Shown in pieces: positions 1-6,850 of a stretch of DNA of 7,355 nt (position 1 is its first letter; each line of letters begins with the position of its first letter). The stretch is from Smithellaceae bacterium (GTDB taxonomy: Bacteria > Desulfobacterota > Syntrophia > Syntrophales > JAQULV01): NCBI GenBank assembly GCA_028718405.1, contig JAQULV010000057.1, positions 1 to 7,355 on the forward strand. The letters run 5' to 3'. Under the pieces are notes generated by a model. That model saw nothing but the letters and a program-made list of their open reading frames with translations. It ran no database searches and had not been told where the DNA came from. Both the position numbers and the translations under genes were made by a program.

Positions 1-218
1 TTCTTACGTCCCTGGAGAAGCTCGCTCCTCAGGAGGGCCACTACCGGCACAGCGAGGGAAACGCCGCGGCCCATGTGAAAGCGTCGCTCGTCGGCTCCTC
101 GGAGACAGTCTTCATCGAAGACGGCGACCTTGCCCTGGGGACCTGGCAGGCCCTCTTCTTCTGCGAGTTCGACGGCCCCAGGACGAGAAGGGTGATCGTG
201 AAGGTAATCCCCGACTAA
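1..218 (+). CDS. yjbQ: YjbQ/UPF0047 family protein, C-terminal part
   Basis: The window opens inside this gene; the first complete codon is at 3 and the TAA stop is at 216-218, leaving 71 C-terminal residues. What is visible matches the conserved end of the YjbQ (UPF0047) family: a His in HYRHSEGN, then [14 protein letters not shown], then [21 protein letters not shown], then a final basic beta strand [10 protein letters not shown]. Family proteins are about 130-140 residues, so roughly half is missing to the left. Some members are described as secondary thiamine-phosphate synthases, but the physiological role is not settled, and the His and Asn of HxxGN-type motifs are thought to lie near the active site. 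The gene converges on the hsp20 pair, and its stop codon directly abuts the U-tract of their terminator. The family call is fairly sure; the function is not. Confidence 0.85.
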   Translation, partial: LTSLEKLAPQEGHYRHSEGNAAAHVKASLVGSSETVFIEDGDLALGTWQALFFCEFDGPRTRRVIVKVIPD

Positions 219-250
219 ATAAAAAAGAAGGCGGGATACATGATCCCGCC
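219..250 (-). terminator. Intrinsic terminator of the hsp20 operon
   Basis: Perfect 8-bp arms GGCGGGAT (230-237) and ATCCCGCC (243-250) enclose a 5-nt loop. Read on the minus strand, the hairpin lies 23 nt after the hsp20 stop and is followed at once by a U-rich run (complement of 219-229, TTCTTTTTTAT). On the + strand no T-tract follows the hairpin directly, so it should work mainly for the minus-strand operon. The + strand yjbQ transcript may use the same stem less efficiently. Confidence 0.88.
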
Positions 251-273
251 CCGGCGCTGGAAGACGCACACTT

Positions 274-672
274 TTATTCTGTTTTGATTGCGATCTTTCT
301 CGCCTTGAGGTTGCTCGCCTTGGGAAGTATTACCTTCAGGACCCCATTCTTTACTACGGCCTCGATCCCGTCCTTGTCCACCTCGTCAGATATGGTGAAG
401 GCGCGCTCAAAATCCCCGGTGTCGTATTCCGCGTAGGCCATGCTGTAACCTTCAAACTCAGCGGGCGTTACCGCGCCACCGATGGTAAGAACGTTCTTCT
501 CCAGCATCACATTTACGGACTTCTCATCCACACCGGGCATATCGGCCGCCATGACGATAGTATCCGCCGTCTCGTAGATGTCGACTTTCGGCAGATATAC
601 CTTCTTGGCGCGGGTCCTTTCCGTTGTCAGACCGGAGTTCGCCTCCGGCCGCAAATCTTTTTCTTCGGCCAT
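274..672 (-). CDS. hsp20: Small heat shock protein, Hsp20/alpha-crystallin family (second gene of pair)
   Basis: A 132-residue ATP-independent holdase of the Hsp20 family, expected in the cytoplasm as oligomers that bind unfolding proteins. The alpha-crystallin domain runs from about residue 26 (VYLPKVDIYETADTIVMAADMPGV) to about 125. It includes VLTIGG, the YAEYDTGDFERAF strand, and the family signature NGVLKVILPK near residues 109-118. The C-terminal I-x-I anchor is IAI in KARKIAIKTE. The N-terminal arm is short and polar, unlike that of the upstream paralogue. The ATG at 672 is preceded by AGGAGGGA (684-677), 4 nt from the ATG, and the TAG stop of the upstream hsp20 (685-683) overlaps this ribosome binding site. 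The 10-bp gap supports co-transcription and translational coupling. A strong terminator follows. Confidence 0.95.
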   Translation of the reverse strand: MAEEKDLRPEANSGLTTERTRAKKVYLPKVDIYETADTIVMAADMPGVDEKSVNVMLEKNVLTIGGAVTPAEFEGYSMAYAEYDTGDFERAFTISDEVDKDGIEAVVKNGVLKVILPKASNLKARKIAIKTE

Positions 673-676
673 GGTG

Positions 677-684
677 TCCCTCCT
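677..684 (-). promoter_or_regulatory. Ribosome binding site of the second hsp20, overlapping the upstream stop
   Basis: AGGAGGGA on the minus strand, with 4 nt between it and the ATG at 672. The first AG of the site is shared with the TAG stop (685-683) of the preceding hsp20. Ribosomes ending the first gene therefore sit on this site, an arrangement typical of coupled translation. Confidence 0.8.
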
Positions 685-1126
685 ATTCTGATTTGATTTC
701 TATCTTGCGGGGCTTATCGATCTGGGCCCTTGTTACCGTTACTTTCAGGACGCCTTTTTCGTATTTGGCTTCCACCTTCTCCGGGTCGATACTGAAGGGA
801 AGCTGGAGAGTTCTGGTAAAAGGCCCGTAGCTTCTCTCCTGGCGGTGATAATTCTCCCCCTCCTTCAACGGCTCTTCTAAGCGGGTTCCGCTGATCGTTA
901 CCGTATCGGCCACGACGGAGATATCCAAATCCGCCGTATCCATTCCCGGGAGCTCGGCCGTGATGACGGCGCCTTCCTTCCCCGTCCAGACATTCACGGC
1001 GGGGTAATCATTCGTCGTCGGCTGAATAACTCCGGCAAAGAGACGATTCATATCCCTTTGCAGACGCTGCATCTCGTGCAAGGGGTCCATCATCTTCCCG
1101 AAGCGCCATATAGTCGGTGCAAACAT
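683..1126 (-). CDS. hsp20: Small heat shock protein, Hsp20/alpha-crystallin family (first gene of pair)
   Basis: A 147-residue Hsp20 family chaperone. The N-terminal arm carries MDPLHEMQRLQRDMNRLF (residues 13-30), a class-typical amphipathic segment for oligomer assembly and substrate binding. The alpha-crystallin domain follows at about 42-137, with PAVNVWTGKEGAVITAELPGM, the YHRQERSYGPFTRTLQLP strand (about 93-110) and the KGVLKVTV signature (124-131). The C-terminal I-x-I motif is IEI in KPRKIEIKSE. The start at 1126 was chosen because AAGGAGGT (1143-1136) lies 9 nt upstream; a longer in-frame start at 1192 adds 22 residues unlike the family and has no such site. The protein differs strongly from its downstream partner, suggesting two specialised subunits rather than a recent duplication. 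Confidence 0.95.
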   Translation of the reverse strand: MFAPTIWRFGKMMDPLHEMQRLQRDMNRLFAGVIQPTTNDYPAVNVWTGKEGAVITAELPGMDTADLDISVVADTVTISGTRLEEPLKEGENYHRQERSYGPFTRTLQLPFSIDPEKVEAKYEKGVLKVTVTRAQIDKPRKIEIKSE

Positions 1127-1135
1127 AAAAACTTT

Positions 1136-1143
1136 ACCTCCTT
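1136..1143 (-). promoter_or_regulatory. Strong ribosome binding site fixing the first hsp20 start
   Basis: AAGGAGGT on the minus strand is a near-perfect Shine-Dalgarno sequence. It lies 9 nt before the ATG at 1126 (TTTGCACCG follows). It decides between this start and the longer open frame beginning at 1192. Confidence 0.88.
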
Positions 1144-1194
1144 TCTCGTTTGCGTTTGGATAGCATCTTTCAAAATTCATACACGTAACCAATC

Positions 1195-1218
1195 GATTTC
1201 ATTGACTAGTCAGAAATC
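1195..1218. repeat. Inverted repeat in the hsp20 leader, candidate operator
   Basis: GATTTC (1195-1200) and GAAATC (1213-1218) are perfect inverted arms around a 12-nt centre that itself holds the perfect palindrome TGACTAGTCA (1203-1212). The two symmetries are offset by one base, so a fully paired stem would carry a 2-nt bulge. The element lies in the 151-bp gap between the phosphatase and the first hsp20, just after the predicted -10 box. That is the position in which repressor operators of heat-shock genes are often found. It is not CIRCE (TTAGCACTC-N9-GAGTGCTAA). Confidence 0.5.
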
Positions 1219-1224
1219 AAAAAT

Positions 1225-1252
1225 AATTTAGCTATGGATTTCCGCCTGTCAA
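1225..1252 (-). promoter_or_regulatory. Possible sigma-70-type promoter of the hsp20 pair
   Basis: On the minus strand a perfect -35 box TTGACA (1252-1247) is followed after 16 nt by TAAATT (1230-1225), a 4/6 match to the -10 consensus. The start of transcription would fall near 1218, giving a leader of about 90 nt. The -35 box is preceded by CCCC (CCCCTTGACA). I do not see a heat-shock sigma-32 pattern (CTTGAA with CCCCATNT at proper spacing) here. The call rests on consensus matching by eye. Confidence 0.45.
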
Positions 1253-1277
1253 GGGGTGCGGTGGGGGTGGATGCTGT

Positions 1278-2072
1278 TTATGTCGGCGTGCGGCTTCGAT
1301 CGGCCCTTTTCAGGGTTTCGATCATCTGTCCGTGTATCAGGGCGTTGGACGCCAGGGCGTGGGGGGATCTCAGTCGGAAGGGTCGTCCGTGGATATCGGT
1401 GACGCTCCCGCCGGCCTCTTCGATGAGAAGCCAGCCGGCGGCCGTGTCCCAGGGCATGAGCTTCAGTTCCCAGAAGCCGTCGAACCGGCCGCAGGCGACG
1501 TAAGACATGTCCAGCGCGGCCGAGCCCGCGCGTCTGATTGCTTGGGCGCTCAAGGCCATGAGCGTAAAGTAGTCGATGTTGTTATCGGAGCTTTCGCGGA
1601 TATCGTAGGGAAATCCCGTGGCGAGGAGACTGCGGGCGAGACGGTTTGTCTTCGAGACGGATATACGCTGGCCGTTAAGGCGGGCGCCGCCCCCGCGGAC
1701 GGCGACGAACATCTCCTTCAGCATGGGGTTGTGCACGACGCCGAGGACAATTTCACCCTCTCTTTCCAACGCGATGGAGACGCAAAAAACCGGGTAACCA
1801 TGGGCGTAGTTGGTTGTGCCGTCCAGAGGATCGATGATCCAGCGATAGGACGCGCCCCGGTCAGTGGCCGCCGATTCCTCCGCCAGGATATCATGGTCGG
1901 GAAACTCCGCGCTGATCCGGCCGATGATCAGGTCTTCAGCGAGACGGTCCGCCTCCGTAACGATGTTGATCTCACCCTTGTATTCGACCGTGTGCTTTTC
2001 CGTGAACCTCTTTCTCAGGAGGGCTCCCGCCTCGCGGGCCACTGCCACCGCCAGTTTCTCATATCCTTTCAT
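1278..2072 (-). CDS. suhB: Inositol monophosphatase family protein (SuhB-like)
   Basis: A 264-residue Mg-dependent sugar-phosphate phosphatase of the inositol monophosphatase family, close to the 267 residues of E. coli SuhB. All metal-site motifs are present: E65-E66 in LAEES, the signature WIIDPLDGTTNYAHGYP with D81 and D84 (78-94), and WDTAAGWLLIEEAGG with D209 (208-222). Substrate is uncertain: family members act on inositol-1-phosphate, fructose-1,6-bisphosphate or nucleoside 3',5'-bisphosphates, and E. coli SuhB also has a role in transcription antitermination at rRNA operons. The start at 2072 (MKGYEKLAVAVAREAG) gives the normal length, with a modest GAGAG ribosome binding site at 2086-2082. 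The frame stays open up to 2198, but the extra 42 residues do not resemble the family. It diverges from rodZ; no terminator is visible before the hsp20 region. Confidence 0.9.
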   Translation of the reverse strand: MKGYEKLAVAVAREAGALLRKRFTEKHTVEYKGEINIVTEADRLAEDLIIGRISAEFPDHDILAEESAATDRGASYRWIIDPLDGTTNYAHGYPVFCVSIALEREGEIVLGVVHNPMLKEMFVAVRGGGARLNGQRISVSKTNRLARSLLATGFPYDIRESSDNNIDYFTLMALSAQAIRRAGSAALDMSYVACGRFDGFWELKLMPWDTAAGWLLIEEAGGSVTDIHGRPFRLRSPHALASNALIHGQMIETLKRADRSRTPT

Positions 2073-2178
2073 CGGTACCAGCTCTCGGTTTTCTTTTTTC
2101 GCGATAGCACCATAAAGCCCGGCAAATTGCCAGGGGAAATAAAGATGCGGAGGTATCTTTTCTGTTGCGTCCTTCTGG

Positions 2179-2208
2179 AAGTGGTGATAGTGAAACAATT
2201 CACCACTT
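2179..2208. repeat. Inverted repeat with 9-bp arms in the suhB/rodZ divergent region
   Basis: AAGTGGTGA (2179-2187) and TCACCACTT (2200-2208) are perfect inverted arms with a 12-nt spacer. A second, mutually exclusive hairpin is possible inside: GTGAA (2190-2194), loop ACAA, TTCAC (2199-2203). The element lies 36 nt before the rodZ start and 106 bp from the suhB start. It has no U-tract on the + strand, so it does not look like a terminator there. It could be a protein-binding operator or a leader structure for rodZ. No convincing promoter for either gene could be placed around it. Confidence 0.5.
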
Positions 2209-2233
2209 ATATCAATCTGTTGGTGGGAAGTAC

Positions 2234-2246
2234 GGAGAAGATCGTG
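2234..2246 (+). promoter_or_regulatory. Ribosome binding site and GTG start of rodZ
   Basis: GGAG (2234-2237), a 6-nt spacer and GTG (2244-2246). There is no ATG between here and the conserved helix-turn-helix, so this site decides the start. The competing ATG at 2145 has AGGGG (2132-2136) 8 nt upstream and cannot be ruled out from sequence alone. Confidence 0.65.
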
Positions 2247-3299
2247 GCGGAAACTGACGAAAAAAAGGGCGCGGCTGCACCTTCCGATTTCAAGGCGCTT
2301 CGCGAATCTCAGGGGATAACCCTCGACGATATCTTCCAGAAGACGCGCATCAGCAAGGTCAATCTGGAAGCCATAGAAGCGGGGGATTTCACGTCTCTGC
2401 CGGCACCCGTCTATACTAAGACCTTCATCAAGACCTATTGTCAGATGCTGGGTGTCGACGAACAGCAGCTCCTCGGCGCTTACGAAGGTTATCTACGTGC
2501 GCAGAGTCCGGTGACGCAAAAGGAACAAACCGCCCCGCGAAAAGAGCCGTCCCTGGATCTTTCCCGTTACAAATTCCTCTTCTGGCTCGCTGCCGTCGTC
2601 GTTCTCATCGGCGTGGTTGTCTACTCCATATCTTCCCATTACCAGACGGACATCACCTACAACTCACTTGAAGAACCGGCGCCCCTGGGTGTTCAGAGAC
2701 AAGAAATTCCGTCCTTGCCAGCTACTGAGGGACAAGCGCAGCCGGCCTCTCCTTCCGCCGTGCCTCCGCTGACGCAGGCCACCAAGCCTGCCGTGGCCGC
2801 CAGTGCACCGGCGGCACCGCCCGCTCTGCGGGGACCTTACAGCCTCGTGCTCGTGGCGCGGGAGCCCAGTTGGGTGAAGATTGCATCCGACGGCGGTGCT
2901 TCCCAGGAGGTTACCCTCAAGGCAGGTGAGCGTTTCGAAAGGACCGCCCGCGAGGGTTTTTCCCTGCGGATCGGTAATGCGGGAGGCGTTGACGTTTCAT
3001 TCCAAGGTAGGTCGTTGGGGAGCTTAGGTAGCAAAGGTCAGGTAGTGAATTTGCAGCTTCCGCAGAAAGCGGGTGCACCAGCCGCCGTCAAGCCAGCGGG
3101 GGGAGGCCAAACTCCCTTTAAGAGTGGCGCCGCTTCCGCTCAGGGGTCGAAGGTGACAAACGGGCAGGGCAGCAGACAGGCCGAGGCGGCAGCAGCTCAA
3201 CCGGAAAAGGCGGGCAGCCAACCCACTGAAACGTCAAATAGCCGCCGCAAGTGGCTCGATGAAGATCCGCAGAGATTTCGCGATCTGCCCAGAATGTAA
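2244..3299 (+). CDS. rodZ: RodZ-like cytoskeletal membrane protein (HTH, one TM, DUF4115)
   Basis: A 351-residue bitopic membrane protein with RodZ architecture. A cytoplasmic Xre/HTH_25-type helix-turn-helix is at about 15-80 (FKALRESQGITLDDIFQKTRIS...LPAPVYTKTFIKTYCQMLGV), then a basic stretch, one transmembrane helix at about 110-130 (FLFWLAAVVVLIGVVVYSI), a Pro/Ala-rich periplasmic linker (about 147-197), and a DUF4115 beta domain at about 198-273 (YSLVLVAREPSWVKI...VTLKAGERFERT...GNAGGVDVSFQG). RodZ binds MreB through the HTH and supports rod shape; that role is inferred from the family. A GTG start at 2244 was chosen because GGAG (2234-2237) lies 6 nt upstream and the N-terminus then matches family length; an ATG at 2145 behind AGGGG would add 33 residues. 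A 78-residue low-complexity tail follows DUF4115. tatA begins 26 bp downstream, probably in the same transcript. Confidence 0.88.
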   Translation: MAETDEKKGAAAPSDFKALRESQGITLDDIFQKTRISKVNLEAIEAGDFTSLPAPVYTKTFIKTYCQMLGVDEQQLLGAYEGYLRAQSPVTQKEQTAPRKEPSLDLSRYKFLFWLAAVVVLIGVVVYSISSHYQTDITYNSLEEPAPLGVQRQEIPSLPATEGQAQPASPSAVPPLTQATKPAVAASAPAAPPALRGPYSLVLVAREPSWVKIASDGGASQEVTLKAGERFERTAREGFSLRIGNAGGVDVSFQGRSLGSLGSKGQVVNLQLPQKAGAPAAVKPAGGGQTPFKSGAASAQGSKVTNGQGSRQAEAAAAQPEKAGSQPTETSNSRRKWLDEDPQRFRDLPRM

Positions 3300-3325
3300 A
3301 TAGCACTTAAGAGAGGTGAAAGACC

Positions 3326-3514
3326 ATGTTTGGAATCGGCGTGCCGGAATTGATAATTATACTCGTAATCGTTCTGATCGTCTTCGGGGCCGGCCGGCTG
3401 CCCGAGATCGGCGGCGCCATCGGTAAGAGCATCAGGAATTTCAAGAAAGCGACGCGCGAACCCGACGAGATCGACGTAACACCTGAAGATAAGAAGAAGA
3501 TAGAACCCAAATGA
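3326..3514 (+). CDS. tatA: Sec-independent protein translocase subunit TatA
   Basis: A 62-residue TatA/TatE protein, the multimeric component that forms the passage for folded proteins carrying twin-arginine signals. The sequence shows the short periplasmic start with Glu8 (GVPELIIIL), one transmembrane helix (about 8-20), the conserved FG hinge (F20-G21), the amphipathic helix ([20 protein letters not shown], about 23-42), and a charged Asp/Glu/Lys tail. It fits TatA better than TatB, being short and having the FGxGRLPEIG pattern. GAGAGGTG (3311-3318) lies 7 nt before the ATG. It follows rodZ by 26 bp; no tatB or tatC is in the window, so the rest of the system must lie elsewhere. It converges on ssb with only 7 bp between stops and no hairpin in the gap. 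Confidence 0.95.
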   Translation: MFGIGVPELIIILVIVLIVFGAGRLPEIGGAIGKSIRNFKKATREPDEIDVTPEDKKKIEPK

Positions 3515-3521
3515 AACGGGC

Positions 3522-3938
3522 CTAGAAGGGCACGTCGTCTTCGTTTGCGGCTTCCATGCCCGGATAGGGCGGGGTTGCCTCGGCGCCCTCGGTATTCAAA
3601 TCCCGGCCGGATCCCTTCGAGTCAAGCATCATCATATTGTTGGCAACAATCTCGGTGGAATAGCGCTTGACGCCGTCCTTATCGTCCCAGGAGCGCGTCT
3701 GGATCTTTCCCTCGATGTAGACCAGCTTTCCCTTGGCCAGGTAGTTCCCGCAGATCTCCGCCAACTTTCCGAAGGTGACGATCCGGTGCCATTCGGTCTT
3801 CTGGACCTTTTCCCCCGCCTTGTCCTTCCACTGTTCATCCGTGGCCAGACTGAAGTTGGTTACCATGGTGCCGTCGGGTGTGTAGCGCACCTCCGGATCC
3901 TTGCCGAGCCTGCCCACCAAGATCGCCTTGTTGATCAT
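3522..3938 (-). CDS. ssb: Single-stranded DNA-binding protein
   Basis: A 138-residue bacterial SSB that coats single-stranded DNA as a tetramer in replication, recombination and repair. The OB fold covers about 1-107, from [23 protein letters not shown] through [37 protein letters not shown] and the NNMMML strand near 100. A short linker of about 20-25 residues follows, then the conserved acidic tip EDDVPF that docks partner proteins (DDDIPF in E. coli). It is shorter than E. coli SSB (178 residues), mainly through the reduced linker. The start at 3938 gives the canonical N-terminus; AAGGAAC lies about 11 nt upstream, a slightly long spacing. A good promoter sits just upstream, and the gene appears monocistronic. 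Confidence 0.96.
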   Translation of the reverse strand: MINKAILVGRLGKDPEVRYTPDGTMVTNFSLATDEQWKDKAGEKVQKTEWHRIVTFGKLAEICGNYLAKGKLVYIEGKIQTRSWDDKDGVKRYSTEIVANNMMMLDSKGSGRDLNTEGAEATPPYPGMEAANEDDVPF

Positions 3939-3975
3939 AATCTTTAATTGTTCCTTTCTGGCCTTATGTGGGGCG

Positions 3976-4004
3976 ATCATACACAACTTCTTAGGCCATG
4001 GCAA
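3976..4004 (-). promoter_or_regulatory. Predicted sigma-70-type promoter of ssb
   Basis: On the minus strand, TTGCCA (4004-3999, 5/6 to the -35 consensus), a 17-nt spacer and TATGAT (3981-3976, 5/6 to the -10 consensus). Transcription would start near 3969 and give a leader of about 30 nt ending in the ssb ribosome binding site. This is the best promoter match in the window. I do not see a LexA-type box in it. Confidence 0.65.
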
Positions 4005-4017
4005 CCTCAAATCTTGC

Positions 4018-4047
4018 TTGACTAATCACCAAAAAAAATATAGTCAA
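4018..4047. repeat. TTGACTA / TAGTCAA inverted repeat between ssb and lysS
   Basis: Perfect 7-bp inverted arms TTGACTA (4018-4024) and TAGTCAA (4041-4047) are separated by 16 nt that include a run of eight A. The arms overlap a possible + strand promoter for lysS: TTGACT (4018-4023) as -35 and TATAGT (4039-4044, 5/6) as -10, though the 15-nt spacing is short. On the other side the element lies just upstream of the ssb promoter. It could be a shared operator or simply promoter sequence. The left half, TTGACTAATCA, nearly repeats the palindrome in the hsp20 leader. Confidence 0.45.
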
Positions 4048-4114
4048 TCTAACTTTGTATCGCAGTCTGATCCTGTACTGGAGCCCAATTATAGAGAGGC
4101 GATTTGCGTATCTT

Positions 4115-5596
<1,482 letters not shown>

Positions 5597-5599
5597 CGC

Positions 5600-6850
5600 A
5601 TGTCCTACGAATTCTTTATCGGTCTTCGTTACCTGCGGGCAAAGCGAAAACAGGTCTTTGTTTCCGTAACGACGCTCATCTCCGTCATCGGTATCTTCCT
5701 GGGTGTGGCCGCCCTGATCATCGTGCTGGCGGTGATGAACGGCTTCGAAACGGACCTCCGCAACAAGATCCTGGGAATCAACTCTCACGTCGTCGTCATG
5801 GAATACACCGGAGCGATGGCCGACTACGAAAAAGTCATGGGGCAAGTGAAGCAGGTGCCGGGCGTTGCCGCCGCCACGCCTTTCATCTACAGCCAGGCCA
5901 TGCTAAAAAGTGGCGATAATATAAGCGGCGTGATACTCCGGGGGCTCAACCCCGGTGACGCGCTGAAGGTGATCAATGTGGGTCGCATGCAGTCAGGCAG
6001 CATGGGCGCGCTGACGGGTGAGAAGAAGAAAGGTGTCCCGGGTATCGTGGTCGGCCGCGAGTTGGCCAAGAACATGGGGCTGTTTCTCCACGACACGGTG
6101 AGCATCATCTCGCCCATGGGGATCTCCACGCCTATGGGGATGGTCCCGCGGTTGAAGAAATTCGAGGTGGTGGGGATCTTCGACTCGGGCTTCTACGAGT
6201 ACGATTCAACCTTGGCTTTCCTTTCACTTCCCGATTGTCAGGACTTCCTCGGGATGGGCAGCGCCGTTACGGGCATAGAGATCAAGGTGGACGATATCTA
6301 TAAGGCCGATGCCATCGGCAAGTCGATCGAGGAGAAGCTGGGCTATCCCTACTGGGCGCGAAACTGGATGGAGATGAACAAGAACCTCTTCGCCGCTCTG
6401 AAACTGGAAAAACGGGTCATGTTTCTGATCCTGTCGCTGATCGTGCTGGTTGCCGCCTTCAATATCATCATCACCCTGATCATGGTGGTGATGGAGAAAC
6501 ATCGCGACATCGCCATCCTGAAATCAATGGGCGCCTCCTCCGGCAGCATCATGAAGATATTCATCTTTCAAGGTCTCATCATCGGCGGGATCGGGACGCT
6601 CCTGGGGTGTCTAGGCGGTCTTCTCATTGCCCATAACCTGACGGCGGTGTCGCTCTTCGTGGAAAACCTCTTCGGCATCAAGTTTCTGCCGGGCGACGTC
6701 TACTATCTCAACGAACTACCGTCGCTTGTCAGTTATCCCGATGTAGTCGTCATCGTTCTGGCCTCCGTCCTTCTGAGCTTCCTGTCGACCCTTTATCCTT
6801 CGTACAAGGCGGCCAAGCTCGACCCCGTGGAGGCGTTGCGCTACGAATGA
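5600..6850 (+). CDS. lolC: Lipoprotein-releasing ABC transporter permease, LolC/LolE family
   Basis: A 416-residue inner-membrane permease that, with the LolD ATPase, extracts mature lipoproteins and hands them to LolA for transport to the outer membrane. The N-terminus [19 protein letters not shown] followed by TM1 (about 24-46, ending AVMNGFE) is the family hallmark. A large periplasmic domain (about 47-270) follows, then three more helices at about 273-298, 318-345 and 380-400. The cytoplasmic loop [16 protein letters not shown] (288-303) matches the LolD-coupling segment, and the protein ends with the typical [18 protein letters not shown]. Start ATG at 5600 has AAGGAA (5585-5590) 9 nt upstream, inside the end of lysS. 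The stop overlaps the lolD start (ATGA). Whether it pairs with itself or with another LolC/E cannot be seen here. Confidence 0.95.
   Translation: MSYEFFIGLRYLRAKRKQVFVSVTTLISVIGIFLGVAALIIVLAVMNGFETDLRNKILGINSHVVVMEYTGAMADYEKVMGQVKQVPGVAAATPFIYSQAMLKSGDNISGVILRGLNPGDALKVINVGRMQSGSMGALTGEKKKGVPGIVVGRELAKNMGLFLHDTVSIISPMGISTPMGMVPRLKKFEVVGIFDSGFYEYDSTLAFLSLPDCQDFLGMGSAVTGIEIKVDDIYKADAIGKSIEEKLGYPYWARNWMEMNKNLFAALKLEKRVMFLILSLIVLVAAFNIIITLIMVVMEKHRDIAILKSMGASSGSIMKIFIFQGLIIGGIGTLLGCLGGLLIAHNLTAVSLFVENLFGIKFLPGDVYYLNELPSLVSYPDVVVIVLASVLLSFLSTLYPSYKAAKLDPVEALRYE

Larger units (their letters stand above)
1127..1277. other. Intergenic region between suhB and hsp20
   Basis: This 151-bp AT-richer gap holds the predicted hsp20 promoter, the inverted repeat at 1195-1218 and the strong ribosome binding site. 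No terminator hairpin with a U-tract follows the suhB stop (TAA at 1280-1278), so some readthrough into the hsp20 pair is possible. No small gene with a credible start is apparent. Confidence 0.6.

Noticed and set aside
1127..1277. CIRCE element or sigma-32 promoter for the hsp20 genes
   Set aside because: I looked for TTAGCACTC/GAGTGCTAA and for CTTGAA with CCCCATNT at 13-16 nt spacing and found neither. Only a sigma-70-like TTGACA box is present.
2121..2131. Short GGCAA-A-TTGCC hairpin in the suhB/rodZ gap
   Set aside because: Only 5-bp arms with a single-base loop and no U-tract; too weak to call a terminator or operator.
1332..2243. Long open frame upstream of and in phase with rodZ, opposite suhB, which would make a 655-residue protein
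   Set aside because: It lies antisense to a well-conserved phosphatase, its translation resembles no domain, and the real rodZ start has a ribosome binding site at 2234. High GC content readily creates such open frames.
2144..2243. Alternative ATG start of rodZ at 2145, adding a hydrophobic N-terminal stretch (MRRYLFCCVLLEVVIV)
   Set aside because: It would place a hydrophobic segment before the cytoplasmic helix-turn-helix, which does not fit RodZ topology, and it would run through the inverted repeat at 2179-2208. GTG at 2244 is preferred.
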